From Flavonifractor avicola (GTDB lineage: Bacteria > Bacillota > Clostridia > Oscillospirales > Oscillospiraceae): a DNA stretch of 10,985 bases. The notes below the pieces were generated by a model that worked only from the letters and a program-made list of their open reading frames with translations, had not been told where the DNA came from and ran no database searches. The stretch covers positions 1 through 10,985 of the forward strand of contig DXAS01000111.1 in assembly GCA_019116915.1 (NCBI GenBank), written 5' to 3'. Shown piece by piece: positions 1 through 7,237 of the stretch. The translations under genes were made by a program, and so were the position numbers. Position 1 is the first letter of the stretch; each line of letters begins with the position of its first letter.

Positions 1-707
1 GCACGGGTCTTGTCGTCCACCGGGAAGATGCCGTTCTTGGCGCCCGCCTCAATGGCCATGTTGGCGATGGTGAAGCGGTCGTCCATGGACAGCTCCCCTA
101 CCCCTTCCCCGGCGAACTCCAGGGACTTGTACAGAGCGCCGTCCACGCCGATCATGCCGATCAGGTGGAGGATCACGTCCTTGCCGGACACATAGGGCTG
201 GAACTTGCCGGTGAGGGTGACCTTGATGGCGGCGGGCACCTTGAACCAGGCAAGGCCGGTAGCCATGCCGGCGGCCATGTCGGTGGAGCCAACGCCGGTG
301 GAGAACATACCCACCGCGCCGTAAGTACAGGTGTGGGAGTCGGCGCCGATCATGCACTCGCCGGGGGCGGTGAGGCCTTTCTCGGGCAGCAGGGCGTGCT
401 CCACGCCCATGCAGCCCACGTCATAGAAGTGGGTGATGTTGAATTCCTTGGCAAATTCCCGGGCCTGGGCGCACAGCTGGGCGGACTTGATGTCCTTGCA
501 GGGGGTGGAGTGGTCCAGCACCAGGGCGATCTTGTCTTTATCAAATACCTGAGTCAGTCCCGCCTTGCGGAACTCGGTGATGGCGACGGGCGCGGTGATG
601 TCGTTGCCCAGCACCAGGTCCAGCTTGGCCTCCACCAGCTGGCCGGGTACCACCTGGTCCAGTCCGGCGTGGCGGGCCAGGATCTTTTGGGTCATGGTCA
701 TTCCCAT
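1..707 (-). CDS. leuC: 3-isopropylmalate dehydratase large subunit (N-terminal part, cut by window edge)
   Basis: This is the large subunit of isopropylmalate isomerase, the [4Fe-4S] aconitase-family enzyme that converts 2- to 3-isopropylmalate in leucine biosynthesis, normally with a small LeuD subunit. 235 residues are visible from the start; the frame runs open off the window edge. Family-typical stretches are VLDHSTP (residues 63-69), the GADSHTCTYGA block (121-131) and SGKDVILHLIGMIGVDGALY (174-193). The three cluster-binding cysteines of this family lie further C-terminal and are outside the window, so cluster binding cannot be checked. The start is the ATG at 707, with AAGGAGG nine bases upstream; two further in-frame ATGs (701, 695) are less well placed. 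It diverges from the Crp/Fnr gene. A homoaconitase or other LeuC-like dehydratase is possible, because these are hard to separate from an N-terminal half. Confidence 0.92.
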   Translation of the reverse strand, partial: MGMTMTQKILARHAGLDQVVPGQLVEAKLDLVLGNDITAPVAITEFRKAGLTQVFDKDKIALVLDHSTPCKDIKSAQLCAQAREFAKEFNITHFYDVGCMGVEHALLPEKGLTAPGECMIGADSHTCTYGAVGMFSTGVGSTDMAAGMATGLAWFKVPAAIKVTLTGKFQPYVSGKDVILHLIGMIGVDGALYKSLEFAGEGVGELSMDDRFTIANMAIEAGAKNGIFPVDDKTR

Positions 708-732
708 ACGAGGGCGCCTCCTTATTTCTTGT

Positions 733-748
733 TGGTATCAGCATACCA
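733..748. promoter_or_regulatory. Inverted repeat overlapping the leuC -10 region (possible operator)
   Basis: The sequence holds perfect 6-base arms TGGTAT and ATACCA with a 4-base spacer. It covers part of the predicted leuC -10 box and the expected transcription start, a usual place for a repressor site. Arms this short also arise by chance, and no cognate regulator can be named. Confidence 0.3.
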
Positions 749-773
749 TACCCCCTTGCCAGAAGAATGTAAA
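745..773 (-). promoter_or_regulatory. Predicted vegetative promoter of leuC
   Basis: On the minus strand TTTACA (768-773) and TATGGT (745-750) are separated by 17 bases. This gives a leader of about 30 nucleotides before the leuC start, too short for a T-box or peptide attenuator. It overlaps the opposing promoter at 756-785, so the two polymerases would probably exclude each other. The call rests on hexamer matching only. Confidence 0.5.
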
Positions 774-785
774 CCATGCTACAAT
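756..785 (+). promoter_or_regulatory. Predicted vegetative promoter of the Crp/Fnr gene
   Basis: TTGCCA (756-761) and TACAAT (780-785) are separated by 18 bases and lie about 50 bases upstream of the start codon at 834. Its -35 region lies inside the leuC promoter on the other strand. Confidence 0.55.
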
Positions 786-833
786 CTTACCGTAAGGGCA
801 GGGCTTGTCCCCGCCCGAAAGGAGGAAACCGCC

Positions 834-1451
834 ATGCTGCGCAACATCTGGACGCCTCTGGCCGACGGCCAGCCCATTCTGCACAAGGAGCCGGGAGAGC
901 TGATCTATCTCCAGGACACCCGGGCGGATTGCTTTTATTATATTGTATCGGGCACCGCCAAGTGCTTCATCTCCTCCCCCGAGGGCGAGGAGCGCATCCT
1001 CACCCTCCCCCACGCCGGCGAGCTGATGGGCGAGGCCGCCTTCTTTGACGGCCAGCCCCGGGTATCCTCCGCCATGGCGGTGACCAAATGCCAGCTGGTG
1101 GCGGTGGACCGGCAGCACCTGACCCAGGTCTTTGCCGCCCATCCCGATCTGGCCATCGCCATGCTGGAGGACCTGGCCCGCCGTGTGCGGATGCTGTCGG
1201 GCCATGTGGACGGGGACTTTCTCCAGGCAGACAAGCGCATCGCCCGCCACCTGCTGACCATCCTGCCCTGGCCGGAGGATACGGTGCGCTGCACCCATGA
1301 GGAGATCGGCGCCTCCGTGGGGGTGAGCCGGGTAACGGTAAGCCGGGTGCTGGGCGAGTTCGATAAAAAGGGCTGGATCAGGACGGGCTACAAGAGCCTG
1401 AAGCTGACAGACCGCCGGGGCCTGGAGGGCTTTTTGCAGGATGGAAACTGA
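834..1451 (+). CDS. Crp/Fnr-family transcriptional regulator
   Basis: This 205-residue cytoplasmic DNA-binding regulator has the two-domain Crp/Fnr plan. An N-terminal cyclic-nucleotide-binding-like beta-barrel (about residues 10-115) includes the GELMGEAAFFDGQPR segment (62-76), which resembles the phosphate-binding cassette of CRP. A long helix follows, then a C-terminal winged helix-turn-helix with HEEIGASVGVSRVTVSRVL at 155-173. The four cysteines (C33, C44, C86, C153) do not form the N-terminal cluster pattern of E. coli FNR, so there is no sign of an FNR-type iron-sulfur sensor, and the ligand is unknown. The start ATG at 834 has AAAGGAGG eight bases upstream; the frame stays open further upstream, but that part is antisense to leuC. 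The gene lies directly before the molybdenum hydroxylase operon on the same strand, about 100 bases away and with a separate promoter between them, which makes it a candidate regulator of that operon. That link is inference. Confidence 0.92.
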   Translation: MLRNIWTPLADGQPILHKEPGELIYLQDTRADCFYYIVSGTAKCFISSPEGEERILTLPHAGELMGEAAFFDGQPRVSSAMAVTKCQLVAVDRQHLTQVFAAHPDLAIAMLEDLARRVRMLSGHVDGDFLQADKRIARHLLTILPWPEDTVRCTHEEIGASVGVSRVTVSRVLGEFDKKGWIRTGYKSLKLTDRRGLEGFLQDGN

Positions 1452-1475
1452 ACCTTGTATTTTTATGATTTCCCC

Positions 1476-1504
1476 TGTACATTTCTGGCAGAAGCCGGTA
1501 TAAT
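1476..1504 (+). promoter_or_regulatory. Predicted promoter of the molybdenum hydroxylase operon
   Basis: A perfect TATAAT (1499-1504) is preceded at 17 bases by TGTACA (1476-1481), which matches four of six consensus -35 positions. The leader before the start codon at 1555 is about 45 bases, too short for a molybdenum-cofactor riboswitch. The spacer contains the small palindrome TTCTG-G-CAGAA (1483-1493). No clear terminator separates the regulator gene from this promoter, so some read-through from the regulator is possible. Confidence 0.6.
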
Positions 1505-1554
1505 ATCATGTCTGCAAAACGCGAAATGACCCGAACTATGGGGAGGAATTGGAT

Positions 1555-2352
1555 TTGTTCACCATCAAGAGCTACGTGTTTCCCGAGACCCTGGAGGAAG
1601 CTGACGAGCTGCTCCAGCGGGACACCCGGACCAGCGTTATCCTGGGTGGCTGCTGCTGGCTGAAAATGGGCCGCCGCCGCATTGGCCGCGCCATCGACCT
1701 GACCCGGCTGGGCCTGGACCAGATCGAAGTGAAGGACGGCTATCTGGAGCTGGGGGCCTCGGTCACCCTCCATCAGCTGGAGACCCACCCCGCCGTCACC
1801 TCCCGCTTTGACGGCATCCTGGGAGAATGCGTATCCCACATCGTGGGGGTCCCCTTCCGCAACTGCGCCACCGTGGGAGGCTCTGTGTTCTCCCGGTTCG
1901 GCTTCTCCGACCTGACCTGCGCCCTTCTGGCGCTGGACGCCACCGTGGTGCTCTACCGGGGCGGCGAAGTGCCGCTGGCCCAGTTCATGGCCTCCCCCAT
2001 CGCCTTCGACGACATCCTGCTGAAGGTACGCATCAAAGACGACGGCCGCCGGGCCGCCTATCAGAGCGTCCGCCGCTCCACCACCGACTTCCCCACCCTG
2101 GCCGCGGCGGTAAGCTGTCTGGACGGCCAGTGGACCGTGTCGGTGGGCGCCCGTCCCGCCCGGGCAGTGCGGTGCGAAAGCGCCGCCGCCTGCCTCAACG
2201 AGGGCAAGGGGGCCGCAGCTGCCGGACAGGCCGCCGCCGGGGAGCTGACCTACGGCACCGACCTGCGGGCCGGGGCGGACTACCGGAAGAAGCTGGCCGC
2301 CGTGCTGGTGCGCCGGGCGGCAGAGCAGTGCATGGAGGAGAACAAGGGATGA
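1555..2352 (+). CDS. Molybdenum hydroxylase FAD-binding subunit (xanthine dehydrogenase family)
   Basis: This is the medium, FAD-binding subunit (265 residues) of a three-subunit molybdenum hydroxylase. It would pass electrons from the iron-sulfur subunit to an acceptor such as NAD(P)+ or another carrier. It has the CO-dehydrogenase-flavoprotein fold pattern: an N-terminal ILGGCCWLKMG loop (29-39), where the family often has a GGTDLL-like FAD loop, and a second flavin motif ATVGGSVFSRFGFSDL (105-120) followed by ALLALDA. There is no [4Fe-4S] insert such as that of 4-hydroxybenzoyl-CoA reductase. The chosen start is TTG at 1555, giving MFTIKSYVFPETLEEA, with GGAGG eight bases upstream. An in-frame TTG at 1549 is only two bases from the Shine-Dalgarno and is unlikely. 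The stop overlaps the next start as ATGA. The C-terminal part is alanine- and arginine-rich. The substrate and acceptor cannot be read from this subunit. Confidence 0.9.
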   Translation: MFTIKSYVFPETLEEADELLQRDTRTSVILGGCCWLKMGRRRIGRAIDLTRLGLDQIEVKDGYLELGASVTLHQLETHPAVTSRFDGILGECVSHIVGVPFRNCATVGGSVFSRFGFSDLTCALLALDATVVLYRGGEVPLAQFMASPIAFDDILLKVRIKDDGRRAAYQSVRRSTTDFPTLAAAVSCLDGQWTVSVGARPARAVRCESAAACLNEGKGAAAAGQAAAGELTYGTDLRAGADYRKKLAAVLVRRAAEQCMEENKG

Positions 2353-2822
2353 AAGTCAAGATCACCGTCAACGGGATGCTGTATAACAAGCACATCCCCA
2401 ACGATATGATGCTGCTGGAGTTTCTGCGCAAGTACGGCTACGTCAGCGTGAAGCGGGGCTGCGACACCAGCAACTGCGGCCTGTGTACCGTGTGGGTGGA
2501 GGGCAAGCCGGTGCTGTCCTGCTCCTACCCCGCCGCCCGGGCCGACGGCCTCCACGTCACCACCCTGGAGGGTGTGAAGGACGAGGCCGCCTCCTTCGGT
2601 CGGTACATGACCTCTCAGGGCGCAGAGCAGTGCGGCTATTGCAGCCCCGGCTTCATCATGGCTGTGCTGGCCATGCGCCGGGAGCTCACCGACCCCACCG
2701 AGGAGGAAATCTCCAACTATCTGGCGGGCAACCTGTGCCGCTGCTCCGGCTACGCCGGTCAGACCCGGGCCCTGCGGGCCTGGCTCCACGACAAGCCCTG
2801 GGAGAAGGAGGGTCAGGCATGA
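2349..2822 (+). CDS. Molybdenum hydroxylase [2Fe-2S] subunit
   Basis: This is the small iron-sulfur subunit (157 residues), relaying electrons from the molybdenum site to FAD. Both expected clusters have all their ligands. The plant-ferredoxin-type cluster uses C38, C43, C46 and C58 (CDTSNCGLC followed by LSC). The second, all-helical domain uses C95, C98, C130 and C132 (CGYC and CRC). The length is usual for the family. Start and stop both use ATGA overlaps with the neighbouring genes, and GGAGGAG lies eight bases before the start, so translation is probably coupled and the subunits made in step. No residue expected for cluster binding is missing. Confidence 0.95.
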   Translation: MKVKITVNGMLYNKHIPNDMMLLEFLRKYGYVSVKRGCDTSNCGLCTVWVEGKPVLSCSYPAARADGLHVTTLEGVKDEAASFGRYMTSQGAEQCGYCSPGFIMAVLAMRRELTDPTEEEISNYLAGNLCRCSGYAGQTRALRAWLHDKPWEKEGQA

Positions 2823-5104
2823 ATCTGAAATTCGTCAATCAGGCCATCCCCAAGCTGGACGGCGCCGCCCTCACCGGCGGCAAGGGCGTGTACACCGAGG
2901 ACATGGTGCCCCGGGACTGCCTGGTGGTGCAGGTGCTCCGCAGCCCCCACGCCCACGCCCGCATCAAGTCCATCCGCAAGGACGCCGCCAGTCGGGTGCC
3001 CGGCATTGCCTGCATCCTGACCTGGGAGGACGTGCCCCAGATCCGCTATACCCTGGCGGGCCAGTCCTACCCGGAGCCCTCCCCCTACGACCGCTACATC
3101 CTGGAGCGCACCGTCCGCTATGTGGGCGACCCGGTGGCCATCGTGGCAGGCCGGGACAAGGACTGCGTGGCCAAGGCCATGGGCATGATCCAGGTGAAGT
3201 ACGACATCCTGGAGCCGGTGCTGGACTTTGAGACCGCTCTGGACAACCCCATTGTGGTTCATTCGGAGGATGACTACTTCCACCACTTCGACATCGGCGG
3301 CGACCAGAAGCGCAACCTGGTGTCCAGCGGCTGCGACGCCGACGGCGACGTGGATGCCGCCATGGCCACCTGCGACGTGGTGGTGGAGGGTACCTATTAC
3401 ACCAAGGCCAACGCTCAGGCCATGATGGAGACCTTCCGCACCTATACCTATCTGGACCATAACCGGCGGCTCAACGTGGTATCCTCCACCCAGGTGCCCT
3501 TCCACTGCCGCCGCACCATCGCCCATGCTCTGGGCCTGCCCAAGAACATGGTGCGGGTGGTGAAGCCCCGCATCGGCGGCGGCTTCGGCGCCAAGCAGAC
3601 CCTGGTCAGTGAGCTCTTCCCCGCCCTGGTCACTCTGCGCACCGGCAAGCCCGCCAAGATCGTGTATACCCGGAAAGAGTCCTTCCAGGCCTCCAACAGC
3701 CGCCACCAGATGCGGGTCCACGTCAAAGTGGGCGCCATGAAGGACGGCACCATCAAGGCGGTGGATATGCACGCCCTGTCCAACGCCGGTGCTTACGGCG
3801 AGCACGCCTCCACCACCATCGGCCTGGTGGGCCACAAGAGCATCCCCCTCTACGCCCGGCAGGCCGCCTTCCGCTTCTCCTGGGACGTGGTGTATACCAA
3901 CACCATGGCCGCCGGTGCCTTCCGCGGTTACGGCGCCACCCAGGGCTGCTTTGCCATGGAGTCCGCCATGAACGAGCTGGCGGAGAAGCTGAACATGGAC
4001 CCGGCCCAGCTGCGGCTTATGAACCTGCCCCATGTGGGCGAGCATATGGCCGCCTACTACAACGAGCCCCTCACCAGCTGCAAGCTGCCCCAGTGCATTG
4101 AGCGGGGCATGGAAATGATCGGCTGGAAGGAGAAATACCCCTGCGTCAAGGTGGACGACCACCGCGTCCGGGGTGTGGGCATGGCGGTAACCATGCAGGG
4201 CTCCGGCATCTCTGCCATCGATACCGCGTCGGTGACCATCAAGCTCAACGACGACGGCTACTATACCCTGATGATCGGCGCCACCGATATGGGCACCGGC
4301 TGCGACACCATTCTGGCCCAGATGGCCGCCGAGATTCTCAACTGCCCCATGGACCGCATCACCGTGGACGGGGTGGATACCGACCACTCCCCCTTCGACA
4401 CCGGCTCCTACGCCTCCAGCACCACCTACGTCACCGGCATGGCGGTGGTGAAGGCCTGCACCGAGCTCAACGAGAAGATCGCTGCCGAGGGGGCCCGCCG
4501 CCTCAACATCCACCCCGAGCGGGCGGAGTTTGACGGGGACAAGGTGTACGACCGCACCAATCCGGAGACCTCCATCACTCTGGACAAGCTGGCCCAGGAC
4601 CTGGTGGTAGGCGAGGGCACCCAGTGGCTCACCGCCACCGCCAGCCACTGCAGCCCCACCTCTCCCCCACCCTTCATGGCAGGCTTTGCCGAGGTGGAAG
4701 TGGACCTGGAGACCGGCGAGACCAAGGTTGTGGACTATGTGGGCGTGGTGGACTGCGGCACCGTCATCAACAAGAACCTGGCCCGTGTCCAGGCCGAGGG
4801 CGGCATCGCCCAGGGCATCGGCATGGCCCTGCTGGAGGACATCAACTACGACCCCAAGGGCCAGATGGTCAACTCCACCTTCATGACCTACAAGATCCCC
4901 AGCCGCACCGACCTGCCGGAGATCCGGGTGGAGTTCCAGGAGAGCTATGAGCCCAACGGCCCCTTCGGCGCCAAATCCATCGGCGAGGTGGTCATCAACA
5001 CCCCCTCCCCCGCCATTGCCCAGGCAGTATACAACGCCACCGGCGTGCGGGTGCGCTCTCTGCCCATCACCGCAGAGAAGATCCTCATGGGTATGGAGAA
5101 CTGA
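2819..5104 (+). CDS. Molybdenum hydroxylase molybdopterin-binding subunit (xanthine dehydrogenase family)
   Basis: This is the large catalytic subunit (761 residues), which hydroxylates a carbon, typically of an N-heterocycle or aldehyde, using water-derived oxygen at a molybdopterin centre. The N-terminal aldehyde-oxidase/xanthine-dehydrogenase hammerhead domain spans about residues 15-135, including VGDPVAIVAG (102-111). The molybdopterin domains follow, with GGGFGAKQ (253-260), AGAFRGYGATQG (365-376), the GSYASSTTYVTG block (529-540) and FGAKSIGE (716-723). E723 matches the catalytic glutamate (E1261 of bovine xanthine oxidase). Position 260 is Gln where bovine xanthine oxidase has the purine-binding E802, so xanthine should not be assumed; the FRGYG tyrosine replaces the stacking phenylalanine (F914). 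These correspondences come from motif alignment by eye. The start ATG at 2819 overlaps the previous stop and has AAGGAGGG six bases upstream. No maturation gene (XdhC/MocA type) or transporter is in the window. The operon ends at the terminator downstream. Confidence 0.93.
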   Translation: MNLKFVNQAIPKLDGAALTGGKGVYTEDMVPRDCLVVQVLRSPHAHARIKSIRKDAASRVPGIACILTWEDVPQIRYTLAGQSYPEPSPYDRYILERTVRYVGDPVAIVAGRDKDCVAKAMGMIQVKYDILEPVLDFETALDNPIVVHSEDDYFHHFDIGGDQKRNLVSSGCDADGDVDAAMATCDVVVEGTYYTKANAQAMMETFRTYTYLDHNRRLNVVSSTQVPFHCRRTIAHALGLPKNMVRVVKPRIGGGFGAKQTLVSELFPALVTLRTGKPAKIVYTRKESFQASNSRHQMRVHVKVGAMKDGTIKAVDMHALSNAGAYGEHASTTIGLVGHKSIPLYARQAAFRFSWDVVYTNTMAAGAFRGYGATQGCFAMESAMNELAEKLNMDPAQLRLMNLPHVGEHMAAYYNEPLTSCKLPQCIERGMEMIGWKEKYPCVKVDDHRVRGVGMAVTMQGSGISAIDTASVTIKLNDDGYYTLMIGATDMGTGCDTILAQMAAEILNCPMDRITVDGVDTDHSPFDTGSYASSTTYVTGMAVVKACTELNEKIAAEGARRLNIHPERAEFDGDKVYDRTNPETSITLDKLAQDLVVGEGTQWLTATASHCSPTSPPPFMAGFAEVEVDLETGETKVVDYVGVVDCGTVINKNLARVQAEGGIAQGIGMALLEDINYDPKGQMVNSTFMTYKIPSRTDLPEIRVEFQESYEPNGPFGAKSIGEVVINTPSPAIAQAVYNATGVRVRSLPITAEKILMGMEN

Positions 5105-5115
5105 ACCAAAGACGC

Positions 5116-5154
5116 AAAAAACCGCTGCAATCCATAAAGATTGCAGCGGTTTTT
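5116..5154. terminator. Bidirectional intrinsic terminator between convergent units
   Basis: A perfect stem pairs ACCGCTGCAATC (5121-5132) with GATTGCAGCGGT (5139-5150) around a 6-base loop, extended by A/T pairs on both sides. It gives a U-rich tail on the plus strand (5150-5154) and a six-U tail on the minus strand (5121-5116). It lies 12 bases after the molybdenum hydroxylase operon and 10 bases after the convergent lipoprotein gene, so it can end both. Confidence 0.9.
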
Positions 5155-5163
5155 CTCTTGTAC

Positions 5164-5660
5164 TCAATGGACCGTGATGGACTGGGCAATGTCCTCGAAG
5201 TCGTCGTCATAGTCGCCGGAGACGCTGGTAAAGGTGATCACATCCGTAAAATCCTTGCCGAACAGATAATACTGGGTGCCCACCATCTCCACGCCGTTCA
5301 TGCCGACGCCATAGGAGCACACGATGGCGTCGACGCCCCCCACCGTGGTTTTCTCAAAGGACCGCATTCCGTTGTAGCCGTTGAGGGAGGAGGCATAATA
5401 GTCGTCAATCACGTCTTCGCCGTAGTTGTCGATGTTGTCCGCTCGCCCTTGGTGATGTTGATGTTGTCGGTCTGCGTCGGGTAGCCGGGGCAGTAGATGA
5501 TGGGGAAGGAACCGCTCTCGTCCACCTCATAGCCCTCCGGCAGTTCAATGGACACATGGTCGTAGGTGTAGACATTTCCTACAAGGCCGTCACCGCCGCC
5601 GGAGCAGCCGGCCAGGCACACCAGCACGGCGGCCAACACACACAGGGTACGTCTTTTCAT
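5164..5660 (-). pseudogene. Small secreted lipoprotein gene with one frameshift
   Basis: The first part, from the ATG at 5660 (AAGGAGA seven bases upstream), starts with a lipoprotein signal: MKRR, a hydrophobic stretch, then lipobox LAGC with the lipidated cysteine at residue 19, followed by SGGGDG. Frame 0 continues with ELPEGYEVDES and NINITKGE, then drifts into a low-complexity threonine run and stops at 5409-5411. The -1 frame picks up directly with ADNIDNYGEDVIDDYYASS and continues to the stop at 5164, ending in ITFTSVSGDYDDDFEDIAQS. Adding one base near 5435 joins the two into a 165-codon lipoprotein. The downstream part alone has a GTG (5412) but no good ribosome site. The family is not recognised; it looks like a small extracytoplasmic protein exposed on the membrane. 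It may be a true pseudogene, a sequencing error or, less likely, a translational frameshift. Confidence 0.75.
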
Positions 5661-5703
5661 CGGGATCTCTCCTTCTTCTCTTTCTGGGTCCTCTCTGCCT
5701 GAT

Positions 5704-5732
5704 ACGATACAACATTTCCCAGTCCGAAGCAA
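5704..5732 (-). promoter_or_regulatory. Weak candidate promoter of the lipoprotein gene
   Basis: On the minus strand TTGCTT (5727-5732) and TATCGT (5704-5709) are 17 bases apart, about 44 bases before the start codon. The -10 box lies in a short direct repeat (GATAC twice, 5701-5710). No hairpin terminator is visible after spoIVA in this 98-base gap, so read-through from spoIVA is an alternative way to express the gene. Confidence 0.3.
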
Positions 5733-5758
5733 GATGTACCGCCCATCCTCCCGCTTTT

Positions 5759-7237
5759 TTACAGAATGATGCAGATCAGCCCGCCGGAACCCTCGTTGAT
5801 GATACGCTGGAGAGTCTCCTGCAGCTTGGACCGGGCGTCCTCCGGCATCCGCTTGAGCTTGGCGTTGAGATCCTCGCTGACCAGCTCGTGGAAGGACTTG
5901 CCGAAGATGTTGGACTGCCAGATGGCCTTGGTGTCCCCCTCAAACTCCTGAAGCAGGAAGTTGACCATCTCCTCGCTCTGCTTCTCATTGCCCACGATGG
6001 GAGAGACCTCGGTCTCGATATCAGCTCTTATCATATGTATGGAGGGGGCCGAGGCTTTGAGGCGCACCCCGTACCGGCCGCCCTGCCGGACGATCTCCGG
6101 CTCCTCCAGCACCAGTTCGTCGGTGCCGGGCACCACGATGCCGTAGCCGGTGGCCTTCACCTCCTCCAGAGCGCCCGCCACCTTGTCATACTCGGATTTG
6201 ATCCGGGACAGGCGGCTCAAAAGCTCCAGCAGGTCCCCATCGTCGTGGATGGTGAAGCCGGACTGCTGGGACAGGGTGTCGTAGAACAGGCTGCGGGGCA
6301 GCTCCAGGTCGGCGGCGGCCAGACCGGTGCCCAGATTCATGGAGGTGACCTGGGCACGGCTCACCGTGTCGCACTCTCCCATGGCGGCCACCGTGCTCTC
6401 TACGTCCCGGATGCGTCGCATTCCCTTGGCGCTCTCCCGGATAGCGGCGTACAGTCCGTGTTTGATGGGGTGATCCCAGGGCAGGGCATCCACCCAGGGG
6501 GGCAGAAACAGATCCAGCTCCTTCACCGGGAACTCGTACAGCACCCCCTTGATGATGCCAGTCACTGCCTCCTCCTCCAGCTCCAGGCAGTTGACGCACA
6601 CGCAGGTGACATCATATCGGGAGGCGATGTCCGCCCGGATGGCCTGAGCCCGCTCAGACCGGGGCTGGGCGGAGTTGAGCACCACCAGGAAGGGCTTACC
6701 CAGCTCCTTCAGCTCGGTGATGACCCGCTCCTCCGCCTCCAGGTAGTCCTCCCGTGGAATGTCGGTAACGGTGCCGTCGGTGGTGACCACGATGCCGATG
6801 GTGGAGTGCTCGGCAATGACCTTCCTGGTGCCGATCTCGGCGGCCTCCGTCATGGGGATGGGCTCCGGGAACCAGGGTGTGGTCACCATCCGGGGCACGT
6901 CGTCCTCCAGAGAGCCCACCGCCCCGGGCACCAGATAGCCCACGCAGTCGATGAGCCGCACCTTGAAGGTGGCCCCGCTGTCCATGGTGACCTCCACCGC
7001 CTCCTCGGGGACGAATTTGGGCTCGGCGGTCATAATGGTGCGGCCCGAGCCGCTCTGGGGCAGCTCATCCTTGGCCCGCTCCCGGCGGTAGACGTTCTCG
7101 ATGCCCGGGATGACCATGGTCTCCATGAACCGCTTGATGAACGTGGATTTTCCAGTCCGCACCGGCCCCACCACGCCGATATAGATATCCCCCTCAGTCC
7201 GCAGGGCGATATCCTCATAGAGCTTGCGTTGTTCCAC
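5759..7237 (-). CDS. spoIVA: Stage IV sporulation protein A (spore coat morphogenetic ATPase)
   Basis: SpoIVA is made in the mother cell, binds the forespore outer membrane through SpoVM and polymerises with ATP hydrolysis to form the basement layer of the spore coat. From the GTG start at 7237 the protein has 492 residues, the same length as I recall for B. subtilis SpoIVA. Visible features are the Walker A motif GPVRTGKST (24-32, with K30), DELPQSGSGRTIMTAEPKF (57-75), the Walker B-like LIDCVGY (95-101, D97), EHSTIGIVVTTDGT, APSIHMI in the middle-to-C-terminal domain, and the conserved end NEGSGGLICIIL. Position 71, a threonine in B. subtilis, is alanine here. GTG at 7237 is preferred because GGAGG lies eight bases upstream and the start MEQRKLYEDIA matches the family; the in-frame TTG at 7243 is only two bases from the Shine-Dalgarno. 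A sigma-E-like promoter lies upstream. Confidence 0.97.
   Translation of the reverse strand: MEQRKLYEDIALRTEGDIYIGVVGPVRTGKSTFIKRFMETMVIPGIENVYRRERAKDELPQSGSGRTIMTAEPKFVPEEAVEVTMDSGATFKVRLIDCVGYLVPGAVGSLEDDVPRMVTTPWFPEPIPMTEAAEIGTRKVIAEHSTIGIVVTTDGTVTDIPREDYLEAEERVITELKELGKPFLVVLNSAQPRSERAQAIRADIASRYDVTCVCVNCLELEEEAVTGIIKGVLYEFPVKELDLFLPPWVDALPWDHPIKHGLYAAIRESAKGMRRIRDVESTVAAMGECDTVSRAQVTSMNLGTGLAAADLELPRSLFYDTLSQQSGFTIHDDGDLLELLSRLSRIKSEYDKVAGALEEVKATGYGIVVPGTDELVLEEPEIVRQGGRYGVRLKASAPSIHMIRADIETEVSPIVGNEKQSEEMVNFLLQEFEGDTKAIWQSNIFGKSFHELVSEDLNAKLKRMPEDARSKLQETLQRIINEGSGGLICIIL

Noticed and set aside
165..833. Long plus-strand open frame running into the Crp/Fnr gene
   Set aside because: The part before 834 is antisense to leuC, has no family-like sequence, and a strong ribosome site marks 834 as the start.
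1451..1500. FNR-type box (TTGAT-N4-ATCAA) before the hydroxylase operon
   Set aside because: No half-site pair with correct spacing is present; only loosely similar AT-rich words were found.
1505..1554. Molybdenum-cofactor riboswitch before the hydroxylase operon
   Set aside because: The predicted leader is only about 45 bases and shows no multi-stem structure.
2813..5167. 784-codon open frame antisense to the molybdopterin subunit
   Set aside because: It is a shadow of a GC-rich gene: a His/Gly/Val-rich composition without domains, opposite an excellent coding frame.
5425..5445. Programmed -1 frameshift as explanation of the split lipoprotein gene
   Set aside because: The junction contains C AAG GGC, which only partly resembles a slippery A AAG GGC heptamer, and I see no clear stimulating hairpin or internal Shine-Dalgarno. 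A simple indel is more likely.
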